In this document: piece after piece, positions 46,920-59,976 of the stretch | Position numbering within the stretch: position 1 is the stretch's first letter | Layout: every line of letters starts with the position of its first letter | Notes under the pieces: model-generated | Told to the model about the DNA's origin: nothing | Seen by the model: the letters and a program-made list of their open reading frames with translations, nothing else | Database searches by the model: none | From: Pyricularia pennisetigena | Taxonomy: Eukaryota; Ascomycota; Sordariomycetes; Magnaporthales; Pyriculariaceae | DNA length: 64,000 nt | NCBI RefSeq assembly: GCF_004337985.1 | Contig: NC_043743.1 | Location: 2,588,543-2,652,542 of the forward strand | Direction of reading: 5' to 3' | Made by a program: the position numbers and the translations under genes

Positions 46920-49900
46920 CTATCGCTTGTTGAAGTTCAGGAAACGGTTCTGTAGCAAAGAGAGTTAGGCCAATCAGTATACACCGAGGGGAGCTTTGGG
47001 ATAAAAAAGGAGGGTTGGGTATAAACTCACTGCAACGAAAATAATGATGATGTTGCTCGCGCAAAAGGCAATGAAGATTCCAAGATCCCGCCACCTAGTA
47101 TCGAACGTCATGCCGAGTGGCGTGTAGAACTGGTCGCCGACGCTGTAGGCACAGTATTCACATTGACTGGTGGAGCTGGGGTCGACAATGTATCCGTTAC
47201 CGCCAGCGTTGAAGAAAGGCCTCATGTACTCTTCGCAAGAGCTACCGTTCGCGGGCGTAAACTTGTTGAGCTCTACCGGGGTGCATTTCACATCGAGTTC
47301 GTGCAGCCCAGTTGTAACCATACCGCCAATAAGACGAGTGAACGGGTCAAGCTGATATAGCCATTTGTATCCATCGGGCATTTGGGGGAACGGGATGGTA
47401 ACACCGCAGAACAACGAAAAGGTGATCATCAAAAACGGATCCAGCTGGCTAGAGATAAATGTCGACGGGGTGATGGAGGCCAAGGCTTGGGCAAGTGTAA
47501 TCGAAAAGAACTCAGTAATGAGGATCATGAAGAACTGATATCCAGCTCTCGAGCTATCAACGGGGAAGCCTGGCATATAGTAGAGCGGCAGGAAGAAGGC
47601 CACAGCACACAGGACGACGTAGGGCAGCTCTGCGAGAAGCATGGAAGCAGCAAAGGCGCTGCTGTTGTACATCTTGGACGATGACTCGCGGAAGAAGATG
47701 CCACGCTTGATGTGATACATGGCCTCAACCTGGGACAGAATCAGGGCTGGCAGGACAGTGACCTGGAACATGACGAAGACCTTGTACTGCAGAGAAGACC
47801 GCGAGTTGTCGAGCTGGAGATAGGTGAGTCCGGTGATGAGGGCAATGACGACGTGGTTGAACAAACGGGTGAAGAGATAGTTTGGAGAACGCCAGAGCGC
47901 GAGATTGGTACGGTGGCAGGTGACCTTGAGCTGGTGGCTCATGGGCGAGGCGTACTCCTTTTCGAGAGCCGCAGTGTTGTCGTTGGCCACATCTGCCTTG
48001 CGCTCTTCCTTGAGCTGAGAGATAGTATCCTTGACGTTGGCGTGCTCAGGAGACTCCTCCCAGATGTCCGCCCAATCACGGTCTCCAACACGAGGAGCGC
48101 TTCCGGCACCAATGGCCTCAAGCATGTACTCAGCAACGTTGTCGGTGGGTGAGGCCTCGGCGCCATGACGCTTGAGATAATCACGGAGGACGTTGGCATC
48201 CTTGCCAATGTCACCAAAGTAGACGCATCGGCCACCGCGCTGGAGAAGAAGGAGACGGTCAAAGTTCTCAAAGAGGGCAGAGTTGGGCTGGTGGATGGTG
48301 CAAAGAATAGCCTGGCCAGCGTTTGCGAGCTTCTTGAGGAAGCGCACGATGTTGAAGGCGCTCTGGCTGTCGAGGCCGGACGTGGGCTCGTCAAGGAACA
48401 AAAGAAGCTCGGGCTTGGCGGCAAGCTCAACGCCGATTGTCACACGCTTACGTTGTTCGACAGTGAGGCCAAATTCGGGCCATCCAATAATGGAATCTGC
48501 CAGATCTTCAAGCTCCAGTAAAGCAATCATCTCCTCGACAAAGGCGTATTTCTCCTCCTGGGGAGTCTCGAAAGGCTGCCTGAGATCGGCAGAGAACCGG
48601 AGGGCCTCCCGAACGGTTTGCGTGGGCTCGTGAACATCAAGCTGCTCGGCATACGACGTCGAACGCTGGAACTCCTTTCCGGGCTTCTTGCCGTCAACCA
48701 AAATGTCACCACCAATAACACCAATGTTCTTCCTGGAAGCAAGGACATCGAGCAAGGTAGTCTTTCCAGCACCAGATGCACCCATGAGAGCCGTTAGTTG
48801 ACCAGGCTTGACGTATCCATACACATTGTTGAGCAACCGGCGGGTTCCTCCCGGGACAGGGACGTCGTAGGTCAGGTTTTCCCAAGTCAAAACTCGCTTC
48901 GACTCAATCTTGAGCTGGGAACCTTCTGCCTCAGTCTTGGAAGAACGTTGAGCCTCGCGCTTGGCCAGGAGTTTCTCGTTAAGCTCCTTGCGCTCCTTGT
49001 TTGGCTTCTGGTAAACCAGTGCCGAGTTACCTCCCATTCCGAATTCGACCAGCTCTCCCAGGACGACGTTCATGATCAAAAAGAAGACAACAAGGGCCAT
49101 CACAATCCCAAAGTTGCGCCAGATGTCGTTCGGGTCGTAGGCAAAGCCTGTGCGAATATAGTCCGAGCCGGAAACTTCAAGAGTACCCGGCTTGGATCCA
49201 GGCAGAGTGCAAACCTGGTTCTCGGGGTTGTTATACCCTGGTCCGGACGGAATCAAACTCTCTGCTGTGCAGGTCATGTCTATTCTGCCGAACTCATTGC
49301 CCATCATGGAGCTGAACATCAGACCCAGAGGGTTGATCCAAAAGATCCAACGCAACCAAACCTTCTGGGACTGGTATTGAATGATGTAACCGGACGTTGT
49401 GATGAGGAGTGTGATCGTGACAACGGCAAATTTGACAGCGTAGTCGAAATCAATCGCGATACAACCAATGATTCTGGGTGCAAAGACGGATCAACGTTAG
49501 CTTTCAGTCGACATGACATGAGTGGGCGGACTCGAATGAGGCTGGTCGTGACTTACCGGAAGAACAGCGTCATTGCAATGTTTCCAAGCATAATGAACAG
49601 GAAAAACATGAAAAAGGCGCCGGCGCTGCGGAACAGGTTGGTCATGAAATACACAATAATGGAGAAGGCGAGGACCCTGGGCACACCAAAAGCCTGATCG
49701 ACAAAGATCTGACCAATCCAAAGCGCACTGGGCCGATGGAAAGCGTATGCTTTGTGCTTGTTGACGATTCCGCGACCCAACATGGTTGAGCCGAGCTCAG
49801 CAAAGGCCTCGAAAGCGTTGAACAGGAGAGCAATGAACATCAGACCACCCTTGCTAAAGGAAGTGGCACTAGTTTGACCGAGGTTGATATAGAGTGTGCC

Positions 49901-51550
49901 GACGACGATGGCGATGAGAATGGTACGCATCCATGCGAGGAATAAGGCCGTTCGATCTTGCAGCTTCAGCACAGTCTGGCGCTTCATAAGGGCCCAGACT
50001 TGCTGGTGGAAACCGACAGTATAAACCGACTTCTTTGCACCGGTACGCTTCCCCTCTTTGACAGCGATCTTGAAATCCTCGTACTTTTGCTGGTCCTCCT
50101 TCAGAGATTCGCGGTATTCCACCATTTCTTGATCCAACCGCTTCGCAAAGTCTGACTTCTTGAAAGCCTCGGCCAGAGTCTCGGGGCTGTGCGGGGCGTT
50201 CTCGGGGCCGTAACCTTCGGAATAGGCGCGCTCGTACTCGTCGGTACAGCCAGTGACGTAGTCGGGGGTAGTCTGTCGAGGTCTTGGAAGGAAGCCGAGG
50301 CCCTCAAAGTACCCGCGGGCTTCGGTGGCCGGGCCGAAGTACACTTGCCGGCCAGCGTCGATGACAAGCACCTTGTCGAACAAATTGTAAATGTTCTCCG
50401 AAGCCTGGTAGAGCGAGACGAACGTCGCGGTCTTGTAGAGATTGGTCTGGATACGAAGGGACTTGATGAAGTCTAGAGCAGTACTGGCATCAAGACCTCG
50501 AGTGCTGTTGTCCCATGCCAGAATGGAACCAGAAGTAATCATCATCTCGGCAACAGAAACGCGCTTCCTCTCGCCTCCAGACACACCACGCACAAGGGCG
50601 CCACCTACGACGGTGTGGCGGGTATGCTCAATGTTGAACATCTTGAGTAGCATGGTGATGACGTCCTTCTTGAACTGCGCCTTGGTGATGCCAGCCGGAA
50701 GCTTGCCGGGAATTTTGCAGTCAAGCGCAAAGCCCAGAGTTTGCTCCACCGTCAGGGTCGCGTGGTGGATATCGTCCTCCTGGTTGTAGACGGCCTCCCC
50801 GCGGTATTTCTCAAACTCCTTGGCGGTGAAGGGGCCATATAACACATCACCAGTCACGCTGGTGTAGCCATAGCGCTGGTTGGTGATGCTCTTGAGAAAG
50901 GTTGTGCAGCCGGATCCCGGCTTGCCCAAGACCAAGACCATCTCACCAGGCTTGCAGACACCGCGGAAATTGTCGAGCAGCGTGGCCTCGGGCGCCTTGC
51001 CTCCCAGGCCCAGCAGCTTCTTGATGGGGTGGTAATAGTCAAAGAATCCGGTGATTGCATCGGGAAAGGTTTGTACGTAGTTTGTGAAGGCACTCATTCC
51101 CTTGACCGTTAGTTCGTCCCAATAAACTCCGATGTGCTTGGGACGGATGCCAGCCTCGCGCGAGGCCTGAATCCCTCCACGAATCCACGATTCCAGATCG
51201 AAGGGTTCGCTTTCAGAAGATGAAGTCTCCCCTAAATCCTCGCCATTGGCCTTCTCAGCATCACGCTCACGCTGAGAAGCGTGGCTCTTGCGCCGGCTAG
51301 CTCTCGACATGCCGGTGAGCTCCCTCTGCAGTTCAGCGAAGTCGGCCTCAGCCCGGGCCACCGAGACGCCGGACCCAACATTAGAAGTGCCGTTGGGGTT
51401 CTGCTGGTGGGCTGCCACACGCAACTCCTCGAGGTTGATGCTTGCATCGGCAGAACGCGGTGGCGTAGCGGTACCGACAGCTGTGTTTGCTGTAGAGGGA
51501 GCCTTGTGGCCCTCTCCCAGGCTACCGTCGTCCTTGGGTTTTTCATTCAT
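46920..51550 (-). CDS. PDR-type (ABCG) full-size ABC multidrug transporter
   Basis: Exons 51550-49557, 49473-47031, 46949-46920; 1488 residues in NBD-TMD-NBD-TMD order. NBD1 has the fungal PDR-type degenerate Walker A (GKPGSGCTTFLK, near 212), signature VSGGERKRVSVAE and Walker B ILAWDNSTRGLDA. NBD2 has canonical Walker A (GASGAGKTTLLD, near 900), the PDR-type degenerate signature LTVEQRKRVTIG and Walker B LLLFLDEPTSGLDSQSA. This asymmetry is typical of CDR/PDR pumps. Hydrophobic blocks follow each NBD, with the large Cys-containing loop before the last helix. Substrates are probably xenobiotics or sterol-like compounds, by family only. The last exon codes just nine residues (NRFLNFNKR). It has the longest upstream gap in the window. 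Confidence 0.95.
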
Positions 51551-54500
51551 GGTAAAAGGTATAAACGGTTATTTGCTGGCGGTGGAAAGCTGCTTGCCTT
51601 TTTAGGGCGGAAGCTACGAACTAACCCCAACCCGATGGGGGGTTTCAGCGGGCGTTCTTGACAGCTACGGGACTCTTGAAGAATGCGCAGTTATTACTCG
51701 AAGACCAAAAGATGCTGGAGAAATTCCTGAGATGGCACGACCTTCCACCAAAATCTGGCTCGGGGTGGCGGTCCTAGAAGTGCTTGGAAGATACAGGCAA
51801 GGCCAGTGTAACCCCAAAGTCGAAGCGCTTTAATAAGCACTTGAGGGAGGAGGGGTCAAGCTGTCAAGAAGGTGAGAGATGTTATGTACCAAATGAGTGA
51901 AGGTTTGTCATCGACCGAATCTCGGAGCTCGGTGCTAACCGGGGGGGCGGCGGCTCTTTACTTTTAAGGTATGACCTGATGCGCGCCAAGGCCACCGATG
52001 GGAGAAGCGGTGGACGAATGCGGGAAACTAGGATACCTAGCACAAGGGAAACAGTAAAAAAATTCGGATGCAGGCTTATTTAAAAATGAGATCTATGGAC
52101 ATGAAAGGTGAAATAAAAAGTCCCTGGGCAACGAACGAAACCTTTGCCTCCTGACCCACATTCCGAAGGGATGCTTGCAGGGGAAAAAAAAAAAAAAAGT
52201 GTATCCTTTCTTTAGGAAAGACCATCTCTGAATGTCCTAGCGTGCAAGGGGGGGAGAGCAGGCAACGAGGTCTCAGAGCTATCGTTGTGCTGGTAAGGCA
52301 ATTTGTTTGTATGGACATTGTATTGGTAATCGGAAATCCTGCTAGTCGGCTCGGGGAGAAGAAGCGGCCCGCGTTATCGCAGGGGCAGGCTTGCTGTCCC
52401 GCCAGACCCCATCAAGTCATCTCTTCAATGGCACACAACGGCGCGCCCTTTCCGGGGCTGCTTGCCAAGTTAGCACCCCTGTTCGAATATATTCTATTCG
52501 CTTGGTGCGGCAGATATGATTGGTTGGCTAGCGTGGTGGGATCCATAAGTAATACTGGGTGTGGCCTTGTCATACCAAAGTGCAGGGTCCTGGAAATTTG
52601 TTGCGTCTGACGGGGGGTTCAATCAGATGTAGCTAGATAGATGCATTATGAATCACTCCGGGTCCTTGGGAGACTGTGGTGATCAGTACCCAGAATTAGT
52701 CTAGACTAGACTTGGATGTTTACGTATAATAGTCTAACTTTTGGTCTATTTCAGCGCATCCAGGACACGTGTGAATAGGCTAGAAAGCGTGCAATCAGCC
52801 CGTTGAGTTCCAAAATACTTGGCCGATTCGCAGGCTCAAGAATTGGTTATTCTCATCTCAGGTGTGTTTGACAGATCAAAAGCCTGCCTGCCATACGGTT
52901 CATGTTTACCCCGTATTATATCCATGGTTGGGGCCCACCCGGAGAAGACCCGAGAATTCTTTCGTCCGACGGCCGATTTTCTACTTCTAGGTAGGCGAGG
53001 TAGGGCACCAAAATTACTCAGCCTTTCCAGATAGGGCAGCCTTCTGTGAGTATCCTTGATCTAGATTTGCGGGAAAATTATCACCACCAGATCAGCACAA
53101 CCAATAATACTATCTGGACAAGGTGTCGTAAAAAGATGTCTCCACATCCATCGGCACCATGCCCGTACGTATGTGCCGCGCCAATCTGTTGAAATGATGC
53201 AGTAAGATATCATCTGTTTGTTAAGAATTACTCACACGCCGCCCGACGCCGCCTTTAGCCTCCTAGCCTTATGTCCATCTTCTGTCCATCGCATGCTGCT
53301 TCTGACGCGACAAAGAAAGCGACAAGGCTAAGTAATAATTTCCATACTTGTAACGTGGCTTGCGTGGTGTCGTGTTGCTTCTGTCGGATTCTCGGGCGTT
53401 AAGAACAATCCGGAAGCCTAGCCCACATGGAGAAAGCGCGTGGAGCGCCGACCCACGGTTAGCAAAGCAAGCTACCGCAGGACCTATGTGCGGTAGATAG
53501 GTGACGGTAACTTGCTTACCTGGTGTTGGTTGGTACCGTAATTAACACAGTATCAAACCCATGTTGTTACTCATTGTCCAAACCCAAACTAACATGCTAG
53601 GACTTCGAGTCGCCGGGCGTTTACATTGAACATGTTTCCTATCAGATAGGGTTTAACCTGTCTGGTATCGCCAATGACCTCAGGATTATGCTTTTTGATC
53701 GATCAGCTCAAGCCCATTCGGTGTCAGTGGGATGTTTCTACTAGACTAGAGCTATGACTTGCACCTCCAATTTTGGCTAAGAGTTGGCAGTCCACCAACA
53801 GTTGTTCTCATTCGAGTCATGGTAGGCAGACTCGCAGGGCTAAAGAATAACCAATTGAATTTTCTTTCCAGGTATATCCGATACGACAAGTGACAGCAAG
53901 GAGGCTACCTAGGTAAATAGTAACCCTGCGGGGGAGCAACAAGATAAAATACCATCGAAATTCCGGTTCTGGAACGCTCCACCACCCACACAAGCAACAA
54001 CAGGCAGGACCTGACTGGGACTGTTTCCGCTCTCCAAACAAAAGGATCCGTTCTTGTGCTCCGTCCTGATTCATCTCCACCTCCCGAATTGCCATGTGTT
54101 TCCCTACCTACTTCCATTGTGGACCCTTTGCTCCCACCAGGATCGCTTTTTCAGATTGCTAAGCAACACCACTGCCAAGCCAAAACAACTTGAAATTAAG
54201 TCTTACCCGCGGGGCCATATATTTTAGCGGACACAAGCATCCCCCGCCGCCGCCTGAATCATCTTCGGTAAATTCCTTTTGATATTACTGGATTGGGCTT
54301 TTTTTTTTCTCTTTGGCCACAGATTGACGAGAGATAAGCCCTTTTGGATCTGCCTGGGATGCTGCGGGCTAGATGGAGGGTAGCATTACATAGTACGGGC
54401 ACAAACTGTCACGTCAGGGGAGGGCTTTACTGTACCATATACAATACTCTCAGACCCATTTGTACCAATACTGTAGGTGCATCATCTTAGTGTCTGACCC

Positions 54501-55621
54501 CGGCATGTCAAGTCTGACAGAAAAGCAGTAGGATGATCCCCACGACTACTTTCATCTAGATTAGATTGGGACCCACGTTGTGTGCTTAAGAAAAAAAAAA
54601 AAAAAAAAAAAAAAGAATTCGTCGGAAATTTCTCGAAAGAGTAGAAATTTGAGGTGTGTTGTGGATTCTGTTGATGCACGGTTGACCCGAGCCAAGGAAT
54701 TAGGCGCAGGTAGGAGACATGGAATGCCTACGGATTTAGGCCGCAAGCAAATCATTAAATCCGTGTAATTGTCCCCACATCACATCAGACGTGGACTGGC
54801 TTCGTTACCTACCGGGTAAATATCCGTACCTTTACACTTTGTTGCTTCTGATTGCTGGTAAACACCTGGTTCGGCAACGATAAAAAAAAAAAGAAAACAA
54901 AAACCTCGTTCTGTGCACTGTGCACTCTTTAAAGGCATATCTCTCTATATGTAGCTGGCTTCGTGTTCCATTCTTTTTTTTTGGGACCCTCATTAATAAC
55001 ATCTCCACCGGAAACGACAGATGGTCTAAAATTCCGAGTATAGAAGCATACGTAGTATGAGATACCGTATGAAGTCAGCCACCCCGCCCCTTAATAGCCA
55101 CAAGCAAGCTGACGGGATCCAAGGAAAAAAAAAATACAAAGAAATAAGTGACATCTTACGCACGGGCTTTTGTTTTAAACATGCAACGCCAATATCCATC
55201 GTATTGTTACTTCAGAGACGTGGCCAGGACTCAAAGCTCGAAACGGGGGAAAGGGCCCGCGTTTTGTCATCAAACAGAAACCACAGAAAGTTCAAGGAAA
55301 CATGAAAAAAGTGATATTGTGTATATGGTAGCCCATAGTGCCATGACAACGCCGGAGGGGATGCAGAGACGAGATATGGCGCTGGGAAACGTGCGCCTGG
55401 AGACATTATGTGATAAGAATGAGGATTTGTAGTGTGCCATCGGAGCCCGTTCCCGCAATACGACATATTGGGCAATGTACTCTGGTTCAATGGTCTTCCA
55501 TGCGCGGCTGGCAGCAAACGCTGATACGTTGATTTAGAGTTGGACGAGCCGCCCCCGCCGCCACTCACAGCCAATGAAGTCTTGGCTCATGTGCAAGTCA
55601 ATGTCGGTTGGGTATATGGAT
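51551..55621. other. 4.1-kb gene-free stretch upstream of the ABC transporter
   Basis: Contains poly-A runs (about 52181-52197 and 54591-54614), CTAGACTA words (52701, 53741; the first within palindrome AGTCTAGACT at 52699-52708), and several AGGTAGG/TACCTACC words (about 52989, 54104, 54806). No frame with family resemblance and no tRNA seen. Likely a long promoter plus decayed DNA. Confidence 0.5.
54591..54614. repeat. 24-nt poly-A tract
   Basis: Uninterrupted A run in the gene-free stretch. Confidence 0.95.
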
Positions 55622-56780
55622 TCACAGTTCCGATTCTGCCCCGTTTGTTTCCGTCACTGCCATTGGACTCCCATTCTGTTGCCTCCTCTGTTGTCGAAGC
55701 CGTGCGTTTCCCGCCGGTCGTCTTCGCGACGACGCCCCATTTCGATTCATGTTCAAATCTCCCTCCTCGTCATCCGTGTCCGGGTGCTCCTCGGCGTATC
55801 TCTTTGCCTCATCGAGCTCGGTCACGTCTTCGGGCTTGTCACGCAGCCATTGCATCCGGGGGCCTGACCGTGCGACCTCGGATACGCGAAACCCGTAGAT
55901 CCTCGGCTCGTATATCTTGCCACGGCCAAGGCCCGGCGCAATATTACGCGCGTGGAAGCCGTTAACCACGACGCCGCCGGCGTCTTCTCCCTGCAGCCGC
56001 ATGCTACTCATCGAATGTGAACCGCCTGACAGCGCATCGGCTCCGTGTTTAGTCAGGTCGAACTCGGGGAAGGTCATGAGGAAAAGCGCGCCAAACGTTC
56101 TTCCGAAAAATGCACCATCCACAGTCTGGAACCGACTGTTAGGCGGGACGTATACGTCCAGACAGCTCGGACAAAAGAGCTTGACCGTTCCGGCGCCTGG
56201 TATGTCCGACAGCCCAACAGGCAAGGTCCTGGCCAAATTGCAGTTGGTCCGCGGACACGACCCGAAGTGGCCAAGCTCGTATTTTTCTGACATCTGCTGG
56301 ATGCCGGCTCGCGAGCATATGAATCGTTGATGAATTAGGCCGTACAATAGCTCGGCTGACGACTCGATCATGGAGAGATCGCTCGCTATGCGACTGTGGT
56401 TGCGGCGCTCCCCGTGTCTCGTTGCTGCGCCTACCCCGTCACCGGACTCGTCAATCTCGTCCTCTTCTTCCTCGTCCTCCTCGTCTTCGTCGTCTTCGGG
56501 CTCGACATCCAAGATCATCTACATGCGCGCAACATCAGGGAAGGGTTAGTCTCCGACCCCTTTTGTTATAAAAGGTACGAGTTTTGTCCTATGTTGAGAG
56601 CAAGGGAGAAATAAAAAGTACCTCCAGTGCCTCCTTGTACATGGGAACCTGTGTTTGCAGCCCCGTGAGGTTGAAATCATCCTCAATGAATTCTTCCGAC
56701 ACCTCTGCAAAGTACTCATGGCCGATAAGACTGCAGAAGGAGGAAATCCATGACTCTGGCGTTCCCGAGGAAGTCGACAT
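55622..56780 (-). CDS. casein kinase II regulatory beta subunit
   Basis: Exons 56780-56622 and 56518-55622 (intron 56519-56621, GTACTT...TAG) give 351 residues. Recognised by WISSFCSLIGHEYFAEVSEEFIEDDFNLTGL, the acidic stretch just after MILDVEPE (the polyamine-responsive acidic loop of the family), LIHQRFICSRAG, YELGHFGSCPRTNC...LFCPSCLDVY (zinc-binding C-x5-C...C-x2-C dimer interface), and VDGAFFGRTFGALFLMTFPE. The beta dimer docks the catalytic alpha subunits and directs substrate choice. The C-terminal ~110 residues after IYGFRVSE are low-complexity, Arg/Gln-rich and probably disordered. Divergent from the JmjC-like gene. Confidence 0.95.
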
Positions 56781-57521
56781 TGCGACCGAGAAGAACGCGC
56801 TTGGCAGGCAGCGGGACCTGTATGACGGTGAAATATCAAAGTCGCTTGTGTCGTTGGTGGTAGGGGGGGTTCGATGGGATGTTGCAGTCAAGCAGGGTGA
56901 GCCAGACGCGCGCTTCTCGTAAGTGCTCAGCGGGGTAAAGTCGCAGGCATAATCGGTCGGGTCGAACGGGTTATCAGGGCAGATTGGCGTGGACGACCCC
57001 GATGCGCGAGGCGGTCAACTGCAAAATTTAAAAAAGAACAGAAAAAAAGGATGGGTTGAATGATATGTCTGGCAAGATAATTGTGAGCTTGCAAATGATA
57101 AAAAAAAAAGCTTGATTGCCAACGCAAAAGGTTCGTCGCACACCGAGTTATAAAAGATTTATGACAAGATTGATGTTTTTCTGCGCGCGCAGGTGTATTG
57201 TGCACTTGTCCAGGCCGCCTAATTGATTCCCCCCGTGGGGCTGGGATTCGTCTGTAGGCTGGAGCACAGGCATGGATGGTCACCAAGATGGAGAATTAAT
57301 CGGGCTTACTGGGCGGTCAGGTCTGCGACAGTCATCAAGTGGTCCGTGCCTCGAGGTCGGTTGGCAAACGCATGGTCACATGATGTGGTCCCTTTTACGC
57401 GTCCCAAACCTCAGTCGCCAACGCGTAGTGATGTCAGGGATTCCATTACAAAACTCACCTTGACATATATTCCATTTCTGTTCATGTTTAGGATGGAAGG
57501 TTGGGGATCTTACTTCTCACC
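56781..57521. promoter_or_regulatory. divergent promoter region between CK2 beta and JmjC-like gene
   Basis: 0.74 kb holding both upstream regions. It has a poly-A stretch near 57101-57109 and no obvious core element. No gene seen. Confidence 0.5.
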
Positions 57522-58689
57522 ATGAAGCCGGTCCCATGGCGTCATTTGATTCGAGGCGCTGCTCTTGACACCAACGAAATCTCGCTAAGTCACTTCCAAC
57601 AACACTTCTTCCAAACGGGACTGCCCGTTGTCCTTAAAAATCCCCTGCCTATCTCACCCGGCAATGCTCGCAGTCTTGCGCCCGACTATGAAGCTCTTAG
57701 GCCAATCGACGGCTTGCCTGCAAATTCCGGGCTGAGACTATGGAAACAAAATACCATCCTTACCAAGGACAAATCTGAGTATTCTTGCCATCAACCGCTT
57801 TGGCAATGTTGGGACACTGCCTTTGGTGGAAATCACCATACATCATGTCCATTTGAGATTGGCATATCGAGGCGAGAGCAGCCCGGTTTGGCAGACTTTC
57901 TTCTGTGGCTACGTGCAAGGCTGCCAAATATCCCTCGAGATGGCACTGCTGATCATCAATTGGGCGATCAAGACATACAGTTGGAAAACCTACTCTCTGC
58001 TGAACTCCGCAACTGTACCCCTGGTTCATCCATGATCCGCTTCGAAGGTCCAATAAGTCTCTTTAAGCTTGCAGTAATGTACAACCATGCCTCGCTAAGC
58101 TCTGGTGGTCAGCCACTCGCCAACTTCTACGTTGCGCAACTGCCAATCGTAGATTTACCTCCGAATCTGCAAACAGCATTAGCTCCACCTCGTGTTGTCC
58201 TAGAGGCAGGGAAAGGGGACGTGTATGGAGGTAGTCTAGTAAGTTCCGAGGTCCTAGTTGAACTGCCCAATGAAGCGGATAAACTAACCACAATGGCAGT
58301 GGATGGGTTTAACACCAACCAAGACATCCTGGCATCGAGATCCCAATCCCAATATACTTTCACAATCTGTGGGCAGTAAAGTGGTCAGGATGATGCCGCC
58401 AAGGCCGGGTGAGCGCGTTTTCCATGACGTACAAAGTCGACTCGGAGCTATAACCTCCAACTCCCGAATCCGTGGCATGGAATTGTTGGACGGCCCAGAG
58501 GCTACAGCCCTAGATGATGCCGTATGGGGCCCTGATGCGGACCGGATGCCGGAGATGGTCGAAGCCACACTGGATCCAGACGAAAGTCTCTTTATCCCTC
58601 AGGGTTGGTGGCATAGCGTCAAGAGCTTCAACCCCGGAGCTGCGTTCAGCGGTTTGCTTAACGTATCCGTGAATTACTGGTTTCGCTGA
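57522..58689 (+). CDS. JmjC/cupin-like putative Fe(II)/2-oxoglutarate dioxygenase
   Basis: Exons 57522-58238 and 58300-58689 (intron 58239-58299, GTAAGT...CAG, branch ACTAAC) give 368 residues. The start SHFQQHFFQTGLPVVLKN is the entry strand of Cupin_8/JmjC proteins. The iron site is the H-x-D of SWHRDPNPN just after the join GGSLWMGLTPTKTSWH, with the distal His in LFIPQGWWHSVKS. A 2OG-contacting residue is not securely assigned. No histone-reader domain is present, so hydroxylation of a protein or RNA substrate is as likely as demethylation. The start MKPVPW has a good context (CACCATGA); an in-frame ATG at 57501 is seven codons upstream. Confidence 0.85.
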
Positions 58690-59027
58690 TCCAGATAGGC
58701 ATCACATTCGTACAGCGTTTAGCTTCATCGATAGCAGAAATAACGTTGGGGTATTGTGTCAATTGAATATCTCAAGCAAAAAAAAAAAAAAAAGACACTG
58801 GAAATAATATCAAAAAGCTATCTGAGATTAACACGGCAAGGCAGATAGAATTCTCCCGCGGATATACCACAAGAACAATCCTTGCTCCAACGGGGCAGTA
58901 CTTGGCGTGTAGAAATGCAATACGGTTAATCATTAAACACTCCCAGAAATTCATTCCATCATTGGTCAACTCGACTTGAAACCATGCTCTAATCGCATGC
59001 CCGCATCTTCATTAAATCTCCCTTTTC
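58690..59027. other. intergenic, convergent 3' ends
   Basis: Short gap with a poly-A run at about 58779-58793. Nothing else seen. Confidence 0.5.
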
Positions 59028-59976
59028 TCAAACTTTGGGGTCAGGCTCAACTGGGTTCGTCTTGGGCTTCTCAGTGGTCGTGGCACCACCACTGGCAGGC
59101 ACCGTCCCAGGAACGGCGGCGGGCGAATCCGAAGCACCATCTTTCGGCTTCTCATTGCCAGCACTACCGGTACCTAGGATCTTCTCCAGACCAGCAGCCC
59201 TGGCCGCGCTACCACCGGCATCCTGCTTCTTGAGTTCAGCAAGCCGGCGGGCCTCGGCATGGATGTCTTGAACCTGTTTAGACGATTGCGTGTAGAAGTC
59301 AACGATCTTCTTGCCGGTCGGGGTGCTGGCAGCCTTCTCGAAGTACGAGTTGAGGCCAGAAAGCAGAGATGTGGCTCGGGTGGTGATGCCGTAGCTTTGG
59401 TCGGCTGTCTTGGCACGATCGGTGGCGTGGTACTTTTGGTCAAGGTTCTGAAGAGTGCCGACGAACCGCGACGAGACTCCGTGCTGCTGGTCCAAGTCGA
59501 TGGCCTTTTGAAGGGCCGCGTCGCCGACCACGTAACCGTGAGCAAGGTACTCAGCCAAAATGCGTGCTCGTGGCTTATCCTCTTGAGTGATCTCATCCGA
59601 GTCACGGTCTGCGTTGGTCTTTTCAGGGTGGGCACCGTCACCGACAGGCGAGTCGGTAGTAACCGAGATGTGAGAGGGACCGAGCTGGGTGTTGTTGAGT
59701 AGCAGGGCTGTCTTGGCAGCTGTTTCCTTCTCGAAGACGACGGTAGCGCTCTTGGTATCGCCCTCGGCGTTGACCTGAAGATCCGTGATCTTGCCGCTGT
59801 CATCGAAATAACCAGTCAGCATATCGTCGTCCAAATGCACGTTTAGGCTTGGGCTGACTCGACCCAGGTTAGGATGGGACGGAACTTTGGAAAGCTTACC
59901 AGAAGGCAAAGAAGTCTCGAATCTCCTTATCGTCGGTCTTGGCCGAGATGTTCTTGACCGTCACTGTGTTGGTCAT
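59028..59976 (-). CDS. Vip1-like RRM protein
   Basis: Exons 59976-59900 and 59796-59028 (intron 59797-59899, GTAAGC...CAG) give 281 residues. The join reads FFAFCGKITDLQV, completing an N-terminal RRM: RNP2-like VTVKNIS, RNP1-like SATVVFE, and KTALLLNNTQLG. After an acidic linker comes a helical region (ARILAEYLAHGYVVGDAALQKAIDLDQQHGVS, then GLNSYFEKAASTPTGKKIVDFY). This is the layout of fungal Vip1 proteins and plant BPA1-like relatives. The C-terminus is Pro/Ala/Thr-rich. The molecular role is unclear. A six-base CAG|C acceptor choice is fixed by frame. Confidence 0.9.
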
